Assembly: GCF_001422445.1 (NCBI RefSeq)
Contig: NZ_LMNA01000012.1
Location: forward strand, 62,001 to 126,000
Direction of reading: 5' to 3'
Length of the DNA stretch: 64,000 nucleotides
Source of the DNA: Pseudorhodoferax sp. Leaf274
Lineage (GTDB): Bacteria > Pseudomonadota > Gammaproteobacteria > Burkholderiales > Burkholderiaceae_C
Shown: positions 8,262 to 16,713 of the stretch, one piece after another
How positions within the stretch are numbered: the first letter of the stretch is position 1
Layout: every line of letters begins with the position of its first letter
Made by a program: the position numbers and the translations under genes
Notes under the pieces: model-generated
What the model saw: only the letters and a program-made list of their open reading frames with translations
Database searches by the model: none
Told to the model about the DNA's origin: nothing

Positions 8262-9173
8262 ATGGGTCTGGATTTCAAGGGCCGTGTGGCCATCGTGACG
8301 GGCGCCGGCGGCGGCCTGGGCCGTGAACATGCCTTGGCGCTTGCCCGGCGCGGCGCCAAGGTGCTGGTCAACGACCTGGGCGGCGCGCGCGATGGCAGCG
8401 GCGGCTCCACCAGCGCGGCGCAGGCCGTGGCCGACGAGATCGTCGCGGCCGGTGGCCAGGCGCTGGCCAGCGGTGCCTCGGTCACCGACTACGAGGCCGT
8501 GGCGGGCATGGTGCAGCAGGCGGTGGACGCCTGGGGCCGGGTCGACATCCTGGTCAACAACGCCGGCATCCTGCGCGACAAGAGCTTCGCCAAGATGGAT
8601 CTGGCCGATTTCCGCCTCGTGATGGACGTGCACCTGATGGGCGCCGTGCACTGCTGCAAGGCCGTCTGGCCGTTCATGACCGAGCAGAAGTACGGCCGCA
8701 TCGTGATGACGAGCTCGTCCTCGGGCCTGTACGGCAATTTCGGCCAGGCCAACTACGGCGCGGCCAAGATGGCGCTGGTCGGCCTCATGCAGACGCTGGC
8801 CATCGAGGGCGCCAAGAGCAACATCCGCGTCAACAGCCTGGCACCGACGGCGGCCACGCGCATGACCGAGGACCTCATGACGCCCGAGGTGCTGCGCGCG
8901 CTGGAGCCGTCTGCGGTGGTGCCCGCCATGCTGGTGCTGGCCAGCGAGGACGCGCCCACGCGCGCCGTGCTGTGCGCCGGTGCCGGCTCGTTCGAGGCCG
9001 CGCACGTGACGCTGACGCAGGGCCAGTGGATCGGCACCGGCGAGCAGGCCCCCGAGCGCCTGGCCGCCGCGCTGGACGCCGTGCGCGCGCGCGAGGGCGA
9101 AACCGTGCCGCAAAGCGGCTCGGAGCAGGGCCGGCTGGAAGTCGGCCGCGCCATGCAGCAAGCGGCGCGCTGA
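8262..9173 (+). CDS. Short-chain dehydrogenase/reductase, peroxisomal MFE-2-like
   Basis: A 303-residue cytosolic NAD(P)-dependent oxidoreductase of the classical SDR type. It has the cofactor motif TGAGGGLG near residue 14, the longer NDLGGARDGSG loop that marks the HSD17B4/MFE-2-like group, NNAG, the catalytic serine cluster TSSSSG and YGAAK (Y-x3-K). Relatives oxidise (R)-3-hydroxyacyl-CoA; the exact substrate cannot be read from sequence. An AAGGAG at 8248-8253 supports the ATG at 8262. The C-terminal 50 residues are an extension beyond the core fold. Confidence 0.88.
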   Translation: MGLDFKGRVAIVTGAGGGLGREHALALARRGAKVLVNDLGGARDGSGGSTSAAQAVADEIVAAGGQALASGASVTDYEAVAGMVQQAVDAWGRVDILVNNAGILRDKSFAKMDLADFRLVMDVHLMGAVHCCKAVWPFMTEQKYGRIVMTSSSSGLYGNFGQANYGAAKMALVGLMQTLAIEGAKSNIRVNSLAPTAATRMTEDLMTPEVLRALEPSAVVPAMLVLASEDAPTRAVLCAGAGSFEAAHVTLTQGQWIGTGEQAPERLAAALDAVRAREGETVPQSGSEQGRLEVGRAMQQAAR

Positions 9174-9263
9174 GCCCGCGCCAGCCTTCCAGGCCCTGCC
9201 CTGCAGGGCTTGTCGGCCTGTGATACCTTCCGGCCCCACACAGATTCCGGGGCTCGAAACAAC

Positions 9264-10874
9264 ATGGCCACAACGACCTTGCACGCCAGCACGCCCCTCA
9301 CGGAGCGCGCCGGCGCCCTCGCGGCCGAACGCCTGCGCGGCATCCGCCGCGGGCTCGAAAAAGAAAGCCTGCGCGCCACGCCGGACGCGGGCCTCGCACT
9401 GACGCCGCATCCGGCCGCGCTGGGCTCGGCCCTCACGCACGAGCACATCACCACCGACTTCAGCGAGTCGCAGCTGGAACTCATCACCGGCGTGCACGCC
9501 GATGTCGACAGCTGCCTGGCCGAACTGCGCGAGGTGCACCAGTACGTGTACCAGGTGCTGCGCGAGCAGGGCGACGAGATGCTGTGGGTCTCCAGCATGC
9601 CCTGCGGCCTGCCGACCGACGAGACCATCCCGATCGGCCGCTACGGCTCGTCCAACGTGGGGCGCGCCAAGAGCGTCTACCGCATGGGCCTGGGCCACCG
9701 CTATGGCCGGCGCATGCAGACCATCTCGGGCATCCACTACAACTGGTCGATGCCGGGCGTGGGCAGCGAAGACTACTTCGGCCTCATCCGCAACTTCCGC
9801 CGCCACGCCTTCCTGCCGCTGGTGCTGTTCGGCGCCTCGCCGGCCGTGTGTGCCAGCTTCGTGCAGGGGCGCGAGCACGCGCTGCAGCCGCTCGGCGAGC
9901 ACAGCATGGCCCTGCCGCACGCCACCTCGCTGCGCATGGGCCGCCTGGGCTACCAGAGCGACGCACAGTCCTCGCTGGCCGTGAGCTACAACAGCCTGGA
10001 GGGCTACGGCGCCTCGCTGCAGGAAGCGCTCACGCGGCCCTACCCGGCCTACGAGCAGGTGGGCATCCGCAATCCGGGCGGCGACTACAACCAGCTCGCC
10101 ACCAGCCTGCTGCAGATCGAGAACGAGTTCTACGGCACGATCCGGCCCAAGCGCGTGATCCGGCCAGGCGAGCGGCCGCTGCACGCCCTGCGCGAGCGCG
10201 GCGTCGAATACATCGAGGTCCGCCTCATGGACCTGGACCCGTTCGAGCCGCTGGGCATCGCGGCATCGACCATGCGCTTCCTCGACGTATTCCTGCTGCA
10301 CTGCCTGCTCAGCGACAGTCCGCCCGACACGCCCGAGGAGATCGCTGCGCTCGCGCGCAACCAGCACCGCGTGGCCGCGCGCGGCCGTGAAGGCGGCCTG
10401 GTGCTGGAGCAGGACGGCCGTGAGCGCCTGCTGACCGAATGGGCGCTGCAGCTCGTCGACGAATGCCAGCCCATCGCGCAGGCCATGGACGCAGCGCTGG
10501 GCGGCGATGCGCACGCGGGAGCCCTGCAAGCGGCCCGTGCCGCGCTGCTGGCGCCCGAGACGCTGCCCTCGGCCCGCGTGCTGGAGCACACCACGCGCGC
10601 GCACGGCGGCAGCTTCACGCGCTTCACGCTGCAGCACTCGCTGCAGGCGCGCGAGCAGCTGCTGGCGTTGCCGTTCCCGGCCGCGCTGCGCGAGCGCTTC
10701 GTCGCGGCATCGGCCGCGTCCATCGAGGCGCAAAAGCGCATCGAGGCCGGCGACACCATGCCCTTCGATGTCTACCGCGAGGAATATCTGCGGCCCGAGC
10801 GGCTGGGGCTGGGCCTCAAGCGCCGCGGCGCCGGTGCCGCGCCGCAGGTGCTGCAGCAGGCTGCTGCGCTTTGA
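9264..10874 (+). CDS. gshA: Glutamate-cysteine ligase
   Basis: Catalyses the ATP-dependent joining of L-glutamate and L-cysteine, the first and limiting step of glutathione synthesis. The 536-residue protein belongs to the proteobacterial (E. coli-like) class, with GLEKESLRATPDAGLALTPHP near the N-terminus, TDFSESQLELITGVH, GIHYNWSMP and EVRLMDLDPFEPLGI. Length is in the family's range. The start at 9264 gives MATTTLHAST; the gene stands 90 bases after the SDR gene. Glutathione made here is the cofactor of the monothiol glutaredoxin encoded at 394-720, although the two genes are not in one transcript. Confidence 0.96.
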   Translation: MATTTLHASTPLTERAGALAAERLRGIRRGLEKESLRATPDAGLALTPHPAALGSALTHEHITTDFSESQLELITGVHADVDSCLAELREVHQYVYQVLREQGDEMLWVSSMPCGLPTDETIPIGRYGSSNVGRAKSVYRMGLGHRYGRRMQTISGIHYNWSMPGVGSEDYFGLIRNFRRHAFLPLVLFGASPAVCASFVQGREHALQPLGEHSMALPHATSLRMGRLGYQSDAQSSLAVSYNSLEGYGASLQEALTRPYPAYEQVGIRNPGGDYNQLATSLLQIENEFYGTIRPKRVIRPGERPLHALRERGVEYIEVRLMDLDPFEPLGIAASTMRFLDVFLLHCLLSDSPPDTPEEIAALARNQHRVAARGREGGLVLEQDGRERLLTEWALQLVDECQPIAQAMDAALGGDAHAGALQAARAALLAPETLPSARVLEHTTRAHGGSFTRFTLQHSLQAREQLLALPFPAALRERFVAASAASIEAQKRIEAGDTMPFDVYREEYLRPERLGLGLKRRGAGAAPQVLQQAAAL

Positions 10875-10878
10875 GCCT

Positions 10879-11094
10879 CTAGCGCCGGTCGGCGCGCCGG
10901 CGCCACAGGAAGTGGCCGATGAAGGCCAGCCCCAGCACCAGCGCGAACCAGCCGACGATGGCCGATTGCGCCACCGTGTCGCGCAAGCCCGAGGGCGGCA
11001 TGAACTGCGGCCCCAGCAGCACGGCCAGGCCGATCAGGCTGCACAGCCCGCCCTTCCAGGCCAGGTCGGCTTCCTTCTTGGCGTCGCGGCTCAC
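10879..11094 (-). CDS. Small two-helix membrane protein
   Basis: A 71-residue protein with a short charged N-terminus (SRDAKKEADLAW) followed by two hydrophobic helices at about residues 16-31 and 44-62 and an arginine-rich C-terminus (WRRRADRR), consistent with an inner-membrane protein. I do not recognise the family. It starts with GTG and the start overlaps the stop of the upstream HPF-like gene (GTGA at 11091-11094), so the two are probably translationally coupled. It ends four bases from the end of gshA, tail to tail. Confidence 0.6.
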   Translation of the reverse strand: MSRDAKKEADLAWKGGLCSLIGLAVLLGPQFMPPSGLRDTVAQSAIVGWFALVLGLAFIGHFLWRRRADRR

Positions 11095-11465
11095 AGGGCG
11101 GCCGCGTCGGCGTCCGGCACGCCGTCCTTGCGGATCGACTCGCGCTCGCGGTGGCGGCTGTCGCGGCCGCGGTCCACCGTGTGTTCGACCAGGCGCTTGA
11201 GCTTGTCGGCCGCGCCACGCACCGCGAGGTCCTGGCTGTCGCCATCATGGTGCACGGCCAGCGGCTGGTGGTGTGCCAGCCGGGCCTCGAGCGTGCAGCG
11301 CTTGTCGCCGCTGCCGGCCTTGCCGCCGTTCTCGTCGGACAGGTGCACCTCGATGCGCGTGATGTCGTGGCGAAAGCGCGCCAGTTCGTCCTGCAGGTAA
11401 TGCTCGGCCCAGCGGTCCAGCGATTCCTTGTTGGGCAGTCCGGTCGTGTTCACTTGCACTTGCAT
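11091..11465 (-). CDS. HPF/RaiA (S30AE) family ribosome-associated protein
   Basis: A 124-residue protein with the fold pattern of ribosome hibernation factors: an N-terminal MQVQVNTTGLPNKESLDRWAEHYLQDEL helix region, a strand RIEVHLSDENGG and CTLEARLAHHQPLAVHHDGDSQDLAVRGAADKL. These proteins bind the 30S decoding site in stationary phase. This copy diverges from the usual HPF and carries a charged, disordered tail (DRGRDSRHRERESI), so it may be a paralogue with another role. It is translationally coupled to the small membrane protein that follows. Confidence 0.72.
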   Translation of the reverse strand: MQVQVNTTGLPNKESLDRWAEHYLQDELARFRHDITRIEVHLSDENGGKAGSGDKRCTLEARLAHHQPLAVHHDGDSQDLAVRGAADKLKRLVEHTVDRGRDSRHRERESIRKDGVPDADAAAL

Positions 11466-11612
11466 GGGGTCGGGTCTCCGGTAAACCTGTGGACAGCCGA
11501 GTGTGCCTGAGCCCGGGCCGCTCCCGTGTAGGAACGGGACGAATCACCCGCCGGTGCTCTGGTATCGTTCTTGCGTTTTTTTCGTGCCCTCCGTCCTACA
11601 GGAACCGACCCC

Positions 11613-12599
11613 ATGTCCCGTACTTCATTGCCCCGCACGGCGCGCCGCCGGTTGACCCAGGCGCTGGCCGTGGCCGCGCTGCTGGGCGCTGGCTTCGCGG
11701 CCCAGGCCCAGACCACGGTGCGCCTGCTGGTCGGTTTTCCGGCCGGCGGCGGCACCGACGTGATCGCGCGCACGCTGGCTGAAAAGCTGCAGGGCGAGCT
11801 GGGCCAGAGCGTGATCGTCGACAACCGCGCCGGCGCCGGCGGCCAGATCGCGGCCAACGCGCTGAAGACCGCCGCGCCCGACGGCAACACCTTGTTCCTC
11901 ACGCACGACCACACCGTCTCCATCCTGCCGCTGGTCGTGAAGAACCCCGGCTTCGACCCGGCCAAGGACTTCGTGGCCGTGGCCGGGTTCGCCACCTTCG
12001 TGAACGCGCTGGCCGTGTCCGGCGGCACGCCGGCCAAGTCCATGCCCGAGTACCTGAACTGGATCAAGAGCCAGGGCGGGCGCGGCACCATCGGCATCCC
12101 GGCGCCGGCCTCGACGCCTGAGTTCCTGGTCAAGGTGCTGGCCGACAAGTACAAGCTCGACCTGCAGGCCGCGCCCTACCGCGGCAGCGCGCCCATGATC
12201 GGCGACATGCTGGGCAACCAGATCGGCGCGGGCATCGGCTCCGTGCCCGACTTCATCGAGAACCACAAGGCCGGCAAGATCCGCGTGGTCGGCGTGCTGG
12301 GCAACGCGCGCCAGGCCGCCATGCCCGACGTGCCGACCTTCGCCGAGCTGGGCGTCGCCGGCTTCGAGGACCTGCCCTACTACGGCATCTTCGCGCCGGC
12401 CGGCACGCCGCAGGCCGCGATCGACCGCTTCTCGGCCGCCCTGGCCAAGGTCATCGCCATGCCCGATGTGCAGGGCAAGCTCACGGCGATGGGGCTCACC
12501 GTGGGCTACATGCCGCAGCAGCAGCTGCACGCCCGCGAGCAGGCCTACACCAGGACCTGGGCCAGGATCATCAAGGACAGCGGCTTCCAGCCGCAGTAG
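11613..12599 (+). CDS. Bug/TctC-family periplasmic solute receptor
   Basis: A 328-residue extracytoplasmic binding protein of the tripartite tricarboxylate transporter receptor family, greatly expanded in Burkholderiales. A basic N-terminus and hydrophobic core end in AQA at about residue 32. Family motifs follow: VRLLVGFPAGGGTDVIART, VDNRAGAGGQIAAN, PYRGSAPMIGDMLGNQI and a final PQAAIDRFSAALAKV stretch. Such receptors bind carboxylates and other small organic acids; the ligand cannot be read here. No TctA or TctB membrane gene is adjacent, as is common for Bug proteins. Confidence 0.9.
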   Translation: MSRTSLPRTARRRLTQALAVAALLGAGFAAQAQTTVRLLVGFPAGGGTDVIARTLAEKLQGELGQSVIVDNRAGAGGQIAANALKTAAPDGNTLFLTHDHTVSILPLVVKNPGFDPAKDFVAVAGFATFVNALAVSGGTPAKSMPEYLNWIKSQGGRGTIGIPAPASTPEFLVKVLADKYKLDLQAAPYRGSAPMIGDMLGNQIGAGIGSVPDFIENHKAGKIRVVGVLGNARQAAMPDVPTFAELGVAGFEDLPYYGIFAPAGTPQAAIDRFSAALAKVIAMPDVQGKLTAMGLTVGYMPQQQLHAREQAYTRTWARIIKDSGFQPQ

Positions 12600-12606
12600 A
12601 CCTTCG

Positions 12607-15192
12607 TCAGGACGGCAGCCGGCGCAGCACTTCGCGGGCCTCCGGGCGCGCCGGCTGCAGCCGCACCAGTTCATCGAGCAGGGCCCGCGCTGCGGGCACG
12701 TCCAGGCGCGCCAGCGCGGCCGCCATCTGCAGCAGCGGATCGTAGGCCGGGCGGAAATCGGGGCTGGTGCGCAGCACCTCCAGCAGCGGTTGCTGCACCT
12801 GGGCCAGCATGCGCCGCACGTCGGCGCTGGGTTGCACGTCGCGGCCCGCAGCCAGGAAGCGCGTGCGCGCATCCCAGTAGGCGGCCAGCCGCGTGGCCGC
12901 GGCCGGATCGGCCTCGACGAGTTCCCGTGGTTGCAGCGACAGTTCGTCCAGCAGCGCAGCCAGCCGCGCGCGCGGCGGCGCGGCCGGCGCATAGGTGGCG
13001 CGCGGCGCGAGGTAGGCCACGATGGGGTGGTCGTCCGTGTTCGCGGGCGCGCCGGCCGCCAGCCGCTGCAGCGCCTGCGGCCCGGCCACCAGCGTGCCGA
13101 GCACGGCGTAGGCGTCGTCCAGGCCCAGGCTGGCCGGGCTGCGCGGCCACTGGCGGGCCGCGGCCACGCGTGCCTGCAGCTGAGCGAGGTCGAAGCGTCT
13201 GCCATCGGCATGGCCGACCAGGCCCAGCACCGGCGTCTCCAGGCTCAGCGTGGCCAGCACCGCGCCGCCGGCCGGGAAGGCCGTGGTGAAGGCGCGCACG
13301 ATGCTGCGCAGCGTCGGCAGGTCCAGCTGGTGCAGCGGCAGCCACTGGCAGAACAGCCCGCCCGCGGCCAGGCGTTCGCGCACCGCGTGGAAGTGCTCGA
13401 CCGTGTACAGCGCGGCCGAGCCGCTGCGCGCCGGGTGGAAGTTGTCGGAGACGATGAGGTCGTACTGCGCCGTGGACGCGCGCACGAAGCGCCGCGCATC
13501 GGCCGCAACGGTGCGCAGGCGCCCAGCCGGCACCGGCCCGGGCGGGGCGAACCAATGCGCAGCGGCGATCACTTCGGGCAGCAGTTCCACGGCCTCGACC
13601 TGCAAGGCCGGGTCCAGCGTGGCCGCGCGGGCGGTGGTGCCGGTGCCCAGCCCCAGGAACAGGGCCTTGTGCGGGGCCGGGTGCAGCAGCAGCGGCAGCA
13701 GCGCCTGGCGTGCGTCGGCCGACCAGGCCGCGTTGCTGCCTTCCTGCTGCCGGTTGTTGATGCGCAGCCGGCGCGTGCCATCGGCTTCCTCGACCACGCT
13801 GACCGCGGCCATGGCGCCCTCGCTGTAGCTCAGCACACGGCTGCCCTCGGGCAGGTGGACGAAGGCCAGCGGCGGCGCCGCGAGCGCAAGCACCAGGGCC
13901 GCCGCGCCGATGGCGGCCGGCAGCACGATGCCGCGCGGCCGCCCCAGCGGCCAGGCCAGCAGCAGGTAGCCTGCCGCCACGCCCAGCAGCGCGGTCTTGG
14001 CGCCCAGCGCCGGCAACAGCAGCAGGCCGAACACCAGCGGCGCCGCCGCTGCGCCCAGCGTGTTGACGCCCAGCGCCACGCCGAAGCCGAGGCCGGCCGC
14101 ACGCGCCTGGGTTGCCAGGTGGCTGAACAGCGCGCCCATCAGCAGCGTGGGCGGCCCGAAGGCGACCGCGGCCAGCACCGCCTCGGCCGCCAGCGCGGCC
14201 GGCATGCCGGCGCCCAGCCAGTCCAGCGCCTGCGCCTTGAGTGCCTCGGCACCCCACAGGCTGGCCGTGCCGGCCAGGCAGGCCAGCGCCAGCAGTGCGG
14301 GCAGCCGTTCGCCGAGCCGCGCCACGCCGGCGCGGCGGGCCAGCCGGCGGTCGTAGTACGCCGCGCCGGCCGCGCTGCCGACCAGGTAGACGGCCAGCAG
14401 CAGCGCGAAGGTGTAGACCGTGTTCTCTGCCACCTGGCTCAGCACGCGCACCACCAGCACCTCGTAGCCGATCCCGAGGAAGCCGGTGGCGGCCAGCAGC
14501 GGCAGCCACCCGCGCGCGGCCTGCGGCACGGCTTCGGGTTCGGGTTCGGGTTCGGCCGGCGCGCTGCCGCGCAACAAGCGCAGCGCGGTCACCGCGCACA
14601 GCAGGTTCAGCGTGGCGCAGGCCAGCGCCGTGCGCGCCAGGCCGTACGCCGGCACCAGCCAGAACGCGCTGGCCAGCACGCCGGCCACGGCGCCGAAGGT
14701 GTTGCCGGCGTACAGCGCGGCAATGGTGCCGGGCCTCCCGCCGCGCCCGTGCTGCGCCAAGGCACGCTCCATCGCCGGCAGCGTGGCGCCCATGGCGGCT
14801 GTGGCCGGCAACAGCAGCACGAAGCTGCCGCCGAAGGCCACGCCCCATTGCCAGGCGGGCGAGGGCTGGGCGCCGATGAGGTGCAGCAGGGCCTGGCCGA
14901 TGGGCGCCATCGCAGTCGCCAGCACCAGGCTCCACAGGCCGATCAGCAGTTCGCAGCCGGCATACCAGCGGCCCGGCCGGCGGCTGGCCGCGATGCGCCG
15001 GCCCAGCAGCAGCGCGCCCACCGCCAGGCCGCCGAAGAAGGCGGCTACCACGGCCAGCACGCCGGCGGTCTCGTGGCCCAGCCACAGCGCGCTCTGCTGC
15101 GTCCAGACGATCTGGTAGCCCAGCCCGGCGAAGCCCGATGCCAGCATCAGCGCCATCACCGCGGGGCGGTGCGGCCGGTTCTGGGCGCTCAT
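12607..15192 (-). CDS. Fused multi-spanning membrane / spermidine synthase-like protein
   Basis: An 861-residue inner-membrane protein. Roughly residues 1-460 form about 12 or more hydrophobic helices (first MALMLASGFAGLGYQIVW). Residues about 470-700 resemble the spermidine-synthase/methyltransferase fold with a SAM-binding motif ALFLGLGTGTTARAATLD near residue 510 and YDLIVSDNFHP. The last 150 residues are helical and TPR-like. Family members are often annotated fused MFS/spermidine synthase; polyamine synthesis is not proven for them, and the usual catalytic motif is altered here. The start overlaps the stop of the 2OG-Fe(II) oxygenase gene by four bases (ATGA at 15189-15192), indicating coupling. 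Residues near 230 include a Glu-Pro repeat. Confidence 0.82.
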   Translation of the reverse strand: MSAQNRPHRPAVMALMLASGFAGLGYQIVWTQQSALWLGHETAGVLAVVAAFFGGLAVGALLLGRRIAASRRPGRWYAGCELLIGLWSLVLATAMAPIGQALLHLIGAQPSPAWQWGVAFGGSFVLLLPATAAMGATLPAMERALAQHGRGGRPGTIAALYAGNTFGAVAGVLASAFWLVPAYGLARTALACATLNLLCAVTALRLLRGSAPAEPEPEPEAVPQAARGWLPLLAATGFLGIGYEVLVVRVLSQVAENTVYTFALLLAVYLVGSAAGAAYYDRRLARRAGVARLGERLPALLALACLAGTASLWGAEALKAQALDWLGAGMPAALAAEAVLAAVAFGPPTLLMGALFSHLATQARAAGLGFGVALGVNTLGAAAAPLVFGLLLLPALGAKTALLGVAAGYLLLAWPLGRPRGIVLPAAIGAAALVLALAAPPLAFVHLPEGSRVLSYSEGAMAAVSVVEEADGTRRLRINNRQQEGSNAAWSADARQALLPLLLHPAPHKALFLGLGTGTTARAATLDPALQVEAVELLPEVIAAAHWFAPPGPVPAGRLRTVAADARRFVRASTAQYDLIVSDNFHPARSGSAALYTVEHFHAVRERLAAGGLFCQWLPLHQLDLPTLRSIVRAFTTAFPAGGAVLATLSLETPVLGLVGHADGRRFDLAQLQARVAAARQWPRSPASLGLDDAYAVLGTLVAGPQALQRLAAGAPANTDDHPIVAYLAPRATYAPAAPPRARLAALLDELSLQPRELVEADPAAATRLAAYWDARTRFLAAGRDVQPSADVRRMLAQVQQPLLEVLRTSPDFRPAYDPLLQMAAALARLDVPAARALLDELVRLQPARPEAREVLRRLPS
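14532..14555. repeat. Short in-frame hexanucleotide repeat (Glu-Pro)
   Basis: About four tandem copies of a six-base unit (TTCGGG) lie inside the membrane/spermidine synthase-like gene and encode an EPEPEPE stretch in the loop between the two halves of the membrane domain. Gain or loss of a unit would keep the reading frame, so it is not a phase-variation switch. Confidence 0.7.
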
Positions 15193-15812
15193 CCGCCGAA
15201 CGTGATCTTGTAGCCCCAGGAATCCAGCTGGGTCGGGATGGCGTTGAGCGCCATGGTGATGCGGCGCGGTCCCGGGTTGGCCGGCACGGCATGCATGAGG
15301 TAGCTCGGGAACAGCACCAGGTCGCCCGGCTCGGGCTGCGGGCTGATCCATTTGTCGGCGCTGTAGGGCGTGGTGTCCACGCCGGCGTGGTCGTTCTTGA
15401 ACGCGAAGTCATGGCCGCCCGGCGACTTCATGAACACGGTGCGCGCATCGGGGTGGGTGGGCGTCAGGTAGACCACGCCCGAGATGAAGCTGTTCGCGTG
15501 GTTGTGCATGGCCTGGCGGCCGCCGGTGTCCAGCAGGTTGACCCACATCTCCTTGAGCGACCAGCCGAGCCGCTCACCGAACATCTGCGCGCCGAACTCG
15601 GCGAGGTGCGGCGTGATGGTGCGCGCGGCCTCCACCAGCAGAGGACTGTCGCCAGGCTTGAGCATGGCCGTGTGCGACAGCTGGCCCGACGCGTTGTTGG
15701 CGATGCCGGCGGCATGGCTGAAGTGGCCGACCAGGCCGGCGACCAGGGCGGCGTCCAGCGCCGCGGGCACGCGCATGAAGGGCGTGGGAAACAGTCCGAA
15801 GAGCTCGTGCAT
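15189..15812 (-). CDS. Putative 2OG-Fe(II) oxygenase (TIGR02466-like)
   Basis: A 207-residue protein with the double-stranded beta-helix pattern of 2-oxoglutarate/iron oxygenases. The first metal-ligand region is MHNHANSFISGVVYL, the last is LMHAVPANPGPRRITMALN, giving the distal histidine and the arginine expected to bind 2-oxoglutarate. This resembles the uncharacterised TIGR02466 group rather than prolyl hydroxylases. It is coupled by a four-base overlap to the downstream spermidine synthase-like membrane gene, so the two probably act on one substrate or in one process; I cannot name it. Confidence 0.78.
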   Translation of the reverse strand: MHELFGLFPTPFMRVPAALDAALVAGLVGHFSHAAGIANNASGQLSHTAMLKPGDSPLLVEAARTITPHLAEFGAQMFGERLGWSLKEMWVNLLDTGGRQAMHNHANSFISGVVYLTPTHPDARTVFMKSPGGHDFAFKNDHAGVDTTPYSADKWISPQPEPGDLVLFPSYLMHAVPANPGPRRITMALNAIPTQLDSWGYKITFGG

Positions 15813-15859
15813 CGTGCTCGGTGGGCGCCGGTGGGCGCCGCTGGAGGAGGAAGTTCAAA

Positions 15860-15899
15860 CGCAGACAGGCAGCATCCGGCGGGATGCTGCCTGTCTGCG
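15860..15899 (-). terminator. 18-bp perfect hairpin, probable terminator of the PEP-CTERM gene
   Basis: An uninterrupted inverted repeat: 15860-15877 pairs with 15882-15899 around the four-base loop GGCG. It lies 31 bases downstream of the PEP-CTERM gene on the minus strand and is followed on that strand by GTTTGAACTT, a weak U-run. The stem is long and perfect, more so than most terminators, so a different role such as a dispersed palindrome is possible. Confidence 0.6.
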
Positions 15900-15930
15900 C
15901 GGATGTGGGCGCGGACGCGTGCTGCGCGGC

Positions 15931-16515
15931 TTACTTGCGGCGGCGGCGCGAAGCGGCCAGGCCGGCCAGGCCCAGCCCCATCAGCAGCGCGCTGGCCGGC
16001 TCGGGCACGGCGTTGAAGGTGACGTCGTCGTAGCCGATGGCCTCGGCGAACGTCACCGAGTAGGCGACGCCGCTGAAGCTGGTGGAGAGCAGGTCGAAGT
16101 TGCAGTAGGTCGCGCCGTCGCAACCGTCCTGGGCGTTGCCGGCCAGGTCGAACGAGGCCAGCAGCGTGCCGTTGCCGTCCAGGCCGCTCCAGATGCTGAC
16201 GCCGCCGAGCACGGCGTCCAGCGACGAATACCAGAAGCTGAACGCGCCGCTGAAGCCGCCGTCCACGTTCATCGTCGCGGCAGCAGCGTTGCCCACCAGG
16301 ATGCCGACCGGGGACGGGTTGTTGGAGAAGTACACGAAGTCCGGATCCTGGTTGCGCAGGCCTTCGGCACCACCGCCGAAGCGCACGCCGCTGGCGGCGT
16401 AGTGCTCCGCGATCGGCGCCCATTCCGGTGCGGTCTCGAAATCGATGGTGACCGGTGCGGCCATGACGGGCGCAGCGGCCAGCAGGGCCAGGGCGGCCAA
16501 GGCTTGAAACTTCAT
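15931..16515 (-). CDS. PEP-CTERM sorting-domain exported protein
   Basis: A 194-residue secreted protein. The N-terminal signal peptide MKFQALAALALLAAAPVMA is followed by a beta-rich domain (PVTIDFETAPEW onward) of unknown binding function and a C-terminal sorting signal: VPEPASALLMGLGLAGLAA then SRRRRK. The VPEP motif, hydrophobic helix and basic tail are the hallmark of substrates of exosortase, which fixes such proteins to the envelope or extracellular matrix. No exosortase gene lies in this window. Two cysteines (in DGCDGATYC) could form a disulfide. Confidence 0.88.
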   Translation of the reverse strand: MKFQALAALALLAAAPVMAAPVTIDFETAPEWAPIAEHYAASGVRFGGGAEGLRNQDPDFVYFSNNPSPVGILVGNAAAATMNVDGGFSGAFSFWYSSLDAVLGGVSIWSGLDGNGTLLASFDLAGNAQDGCDGATYCNFDLLSTSFSGVAYSVTFAEAIGYDDVTFNAVPEPASALLMGLGLAGLAASRRRRK

Positions 16516-16713
16516 TGGGAACCTCCAGGAATCGTGTTGTGGACGAGGGGGCGGCGCGCCAGGGCGCAGCTGTCGGCAAGGTGCAGACGCGGCCGGACTG
16601 TAGGCAGCGTTCAAGACAGGCCTGTGACGGCGCGCCGCGGTGCCGGCGTCCGTCATCGGGCTTTCACGGGCGGCCACTACGCTGCCGGCCCACTGCATTG
16701 CACAGGAGCCGTC

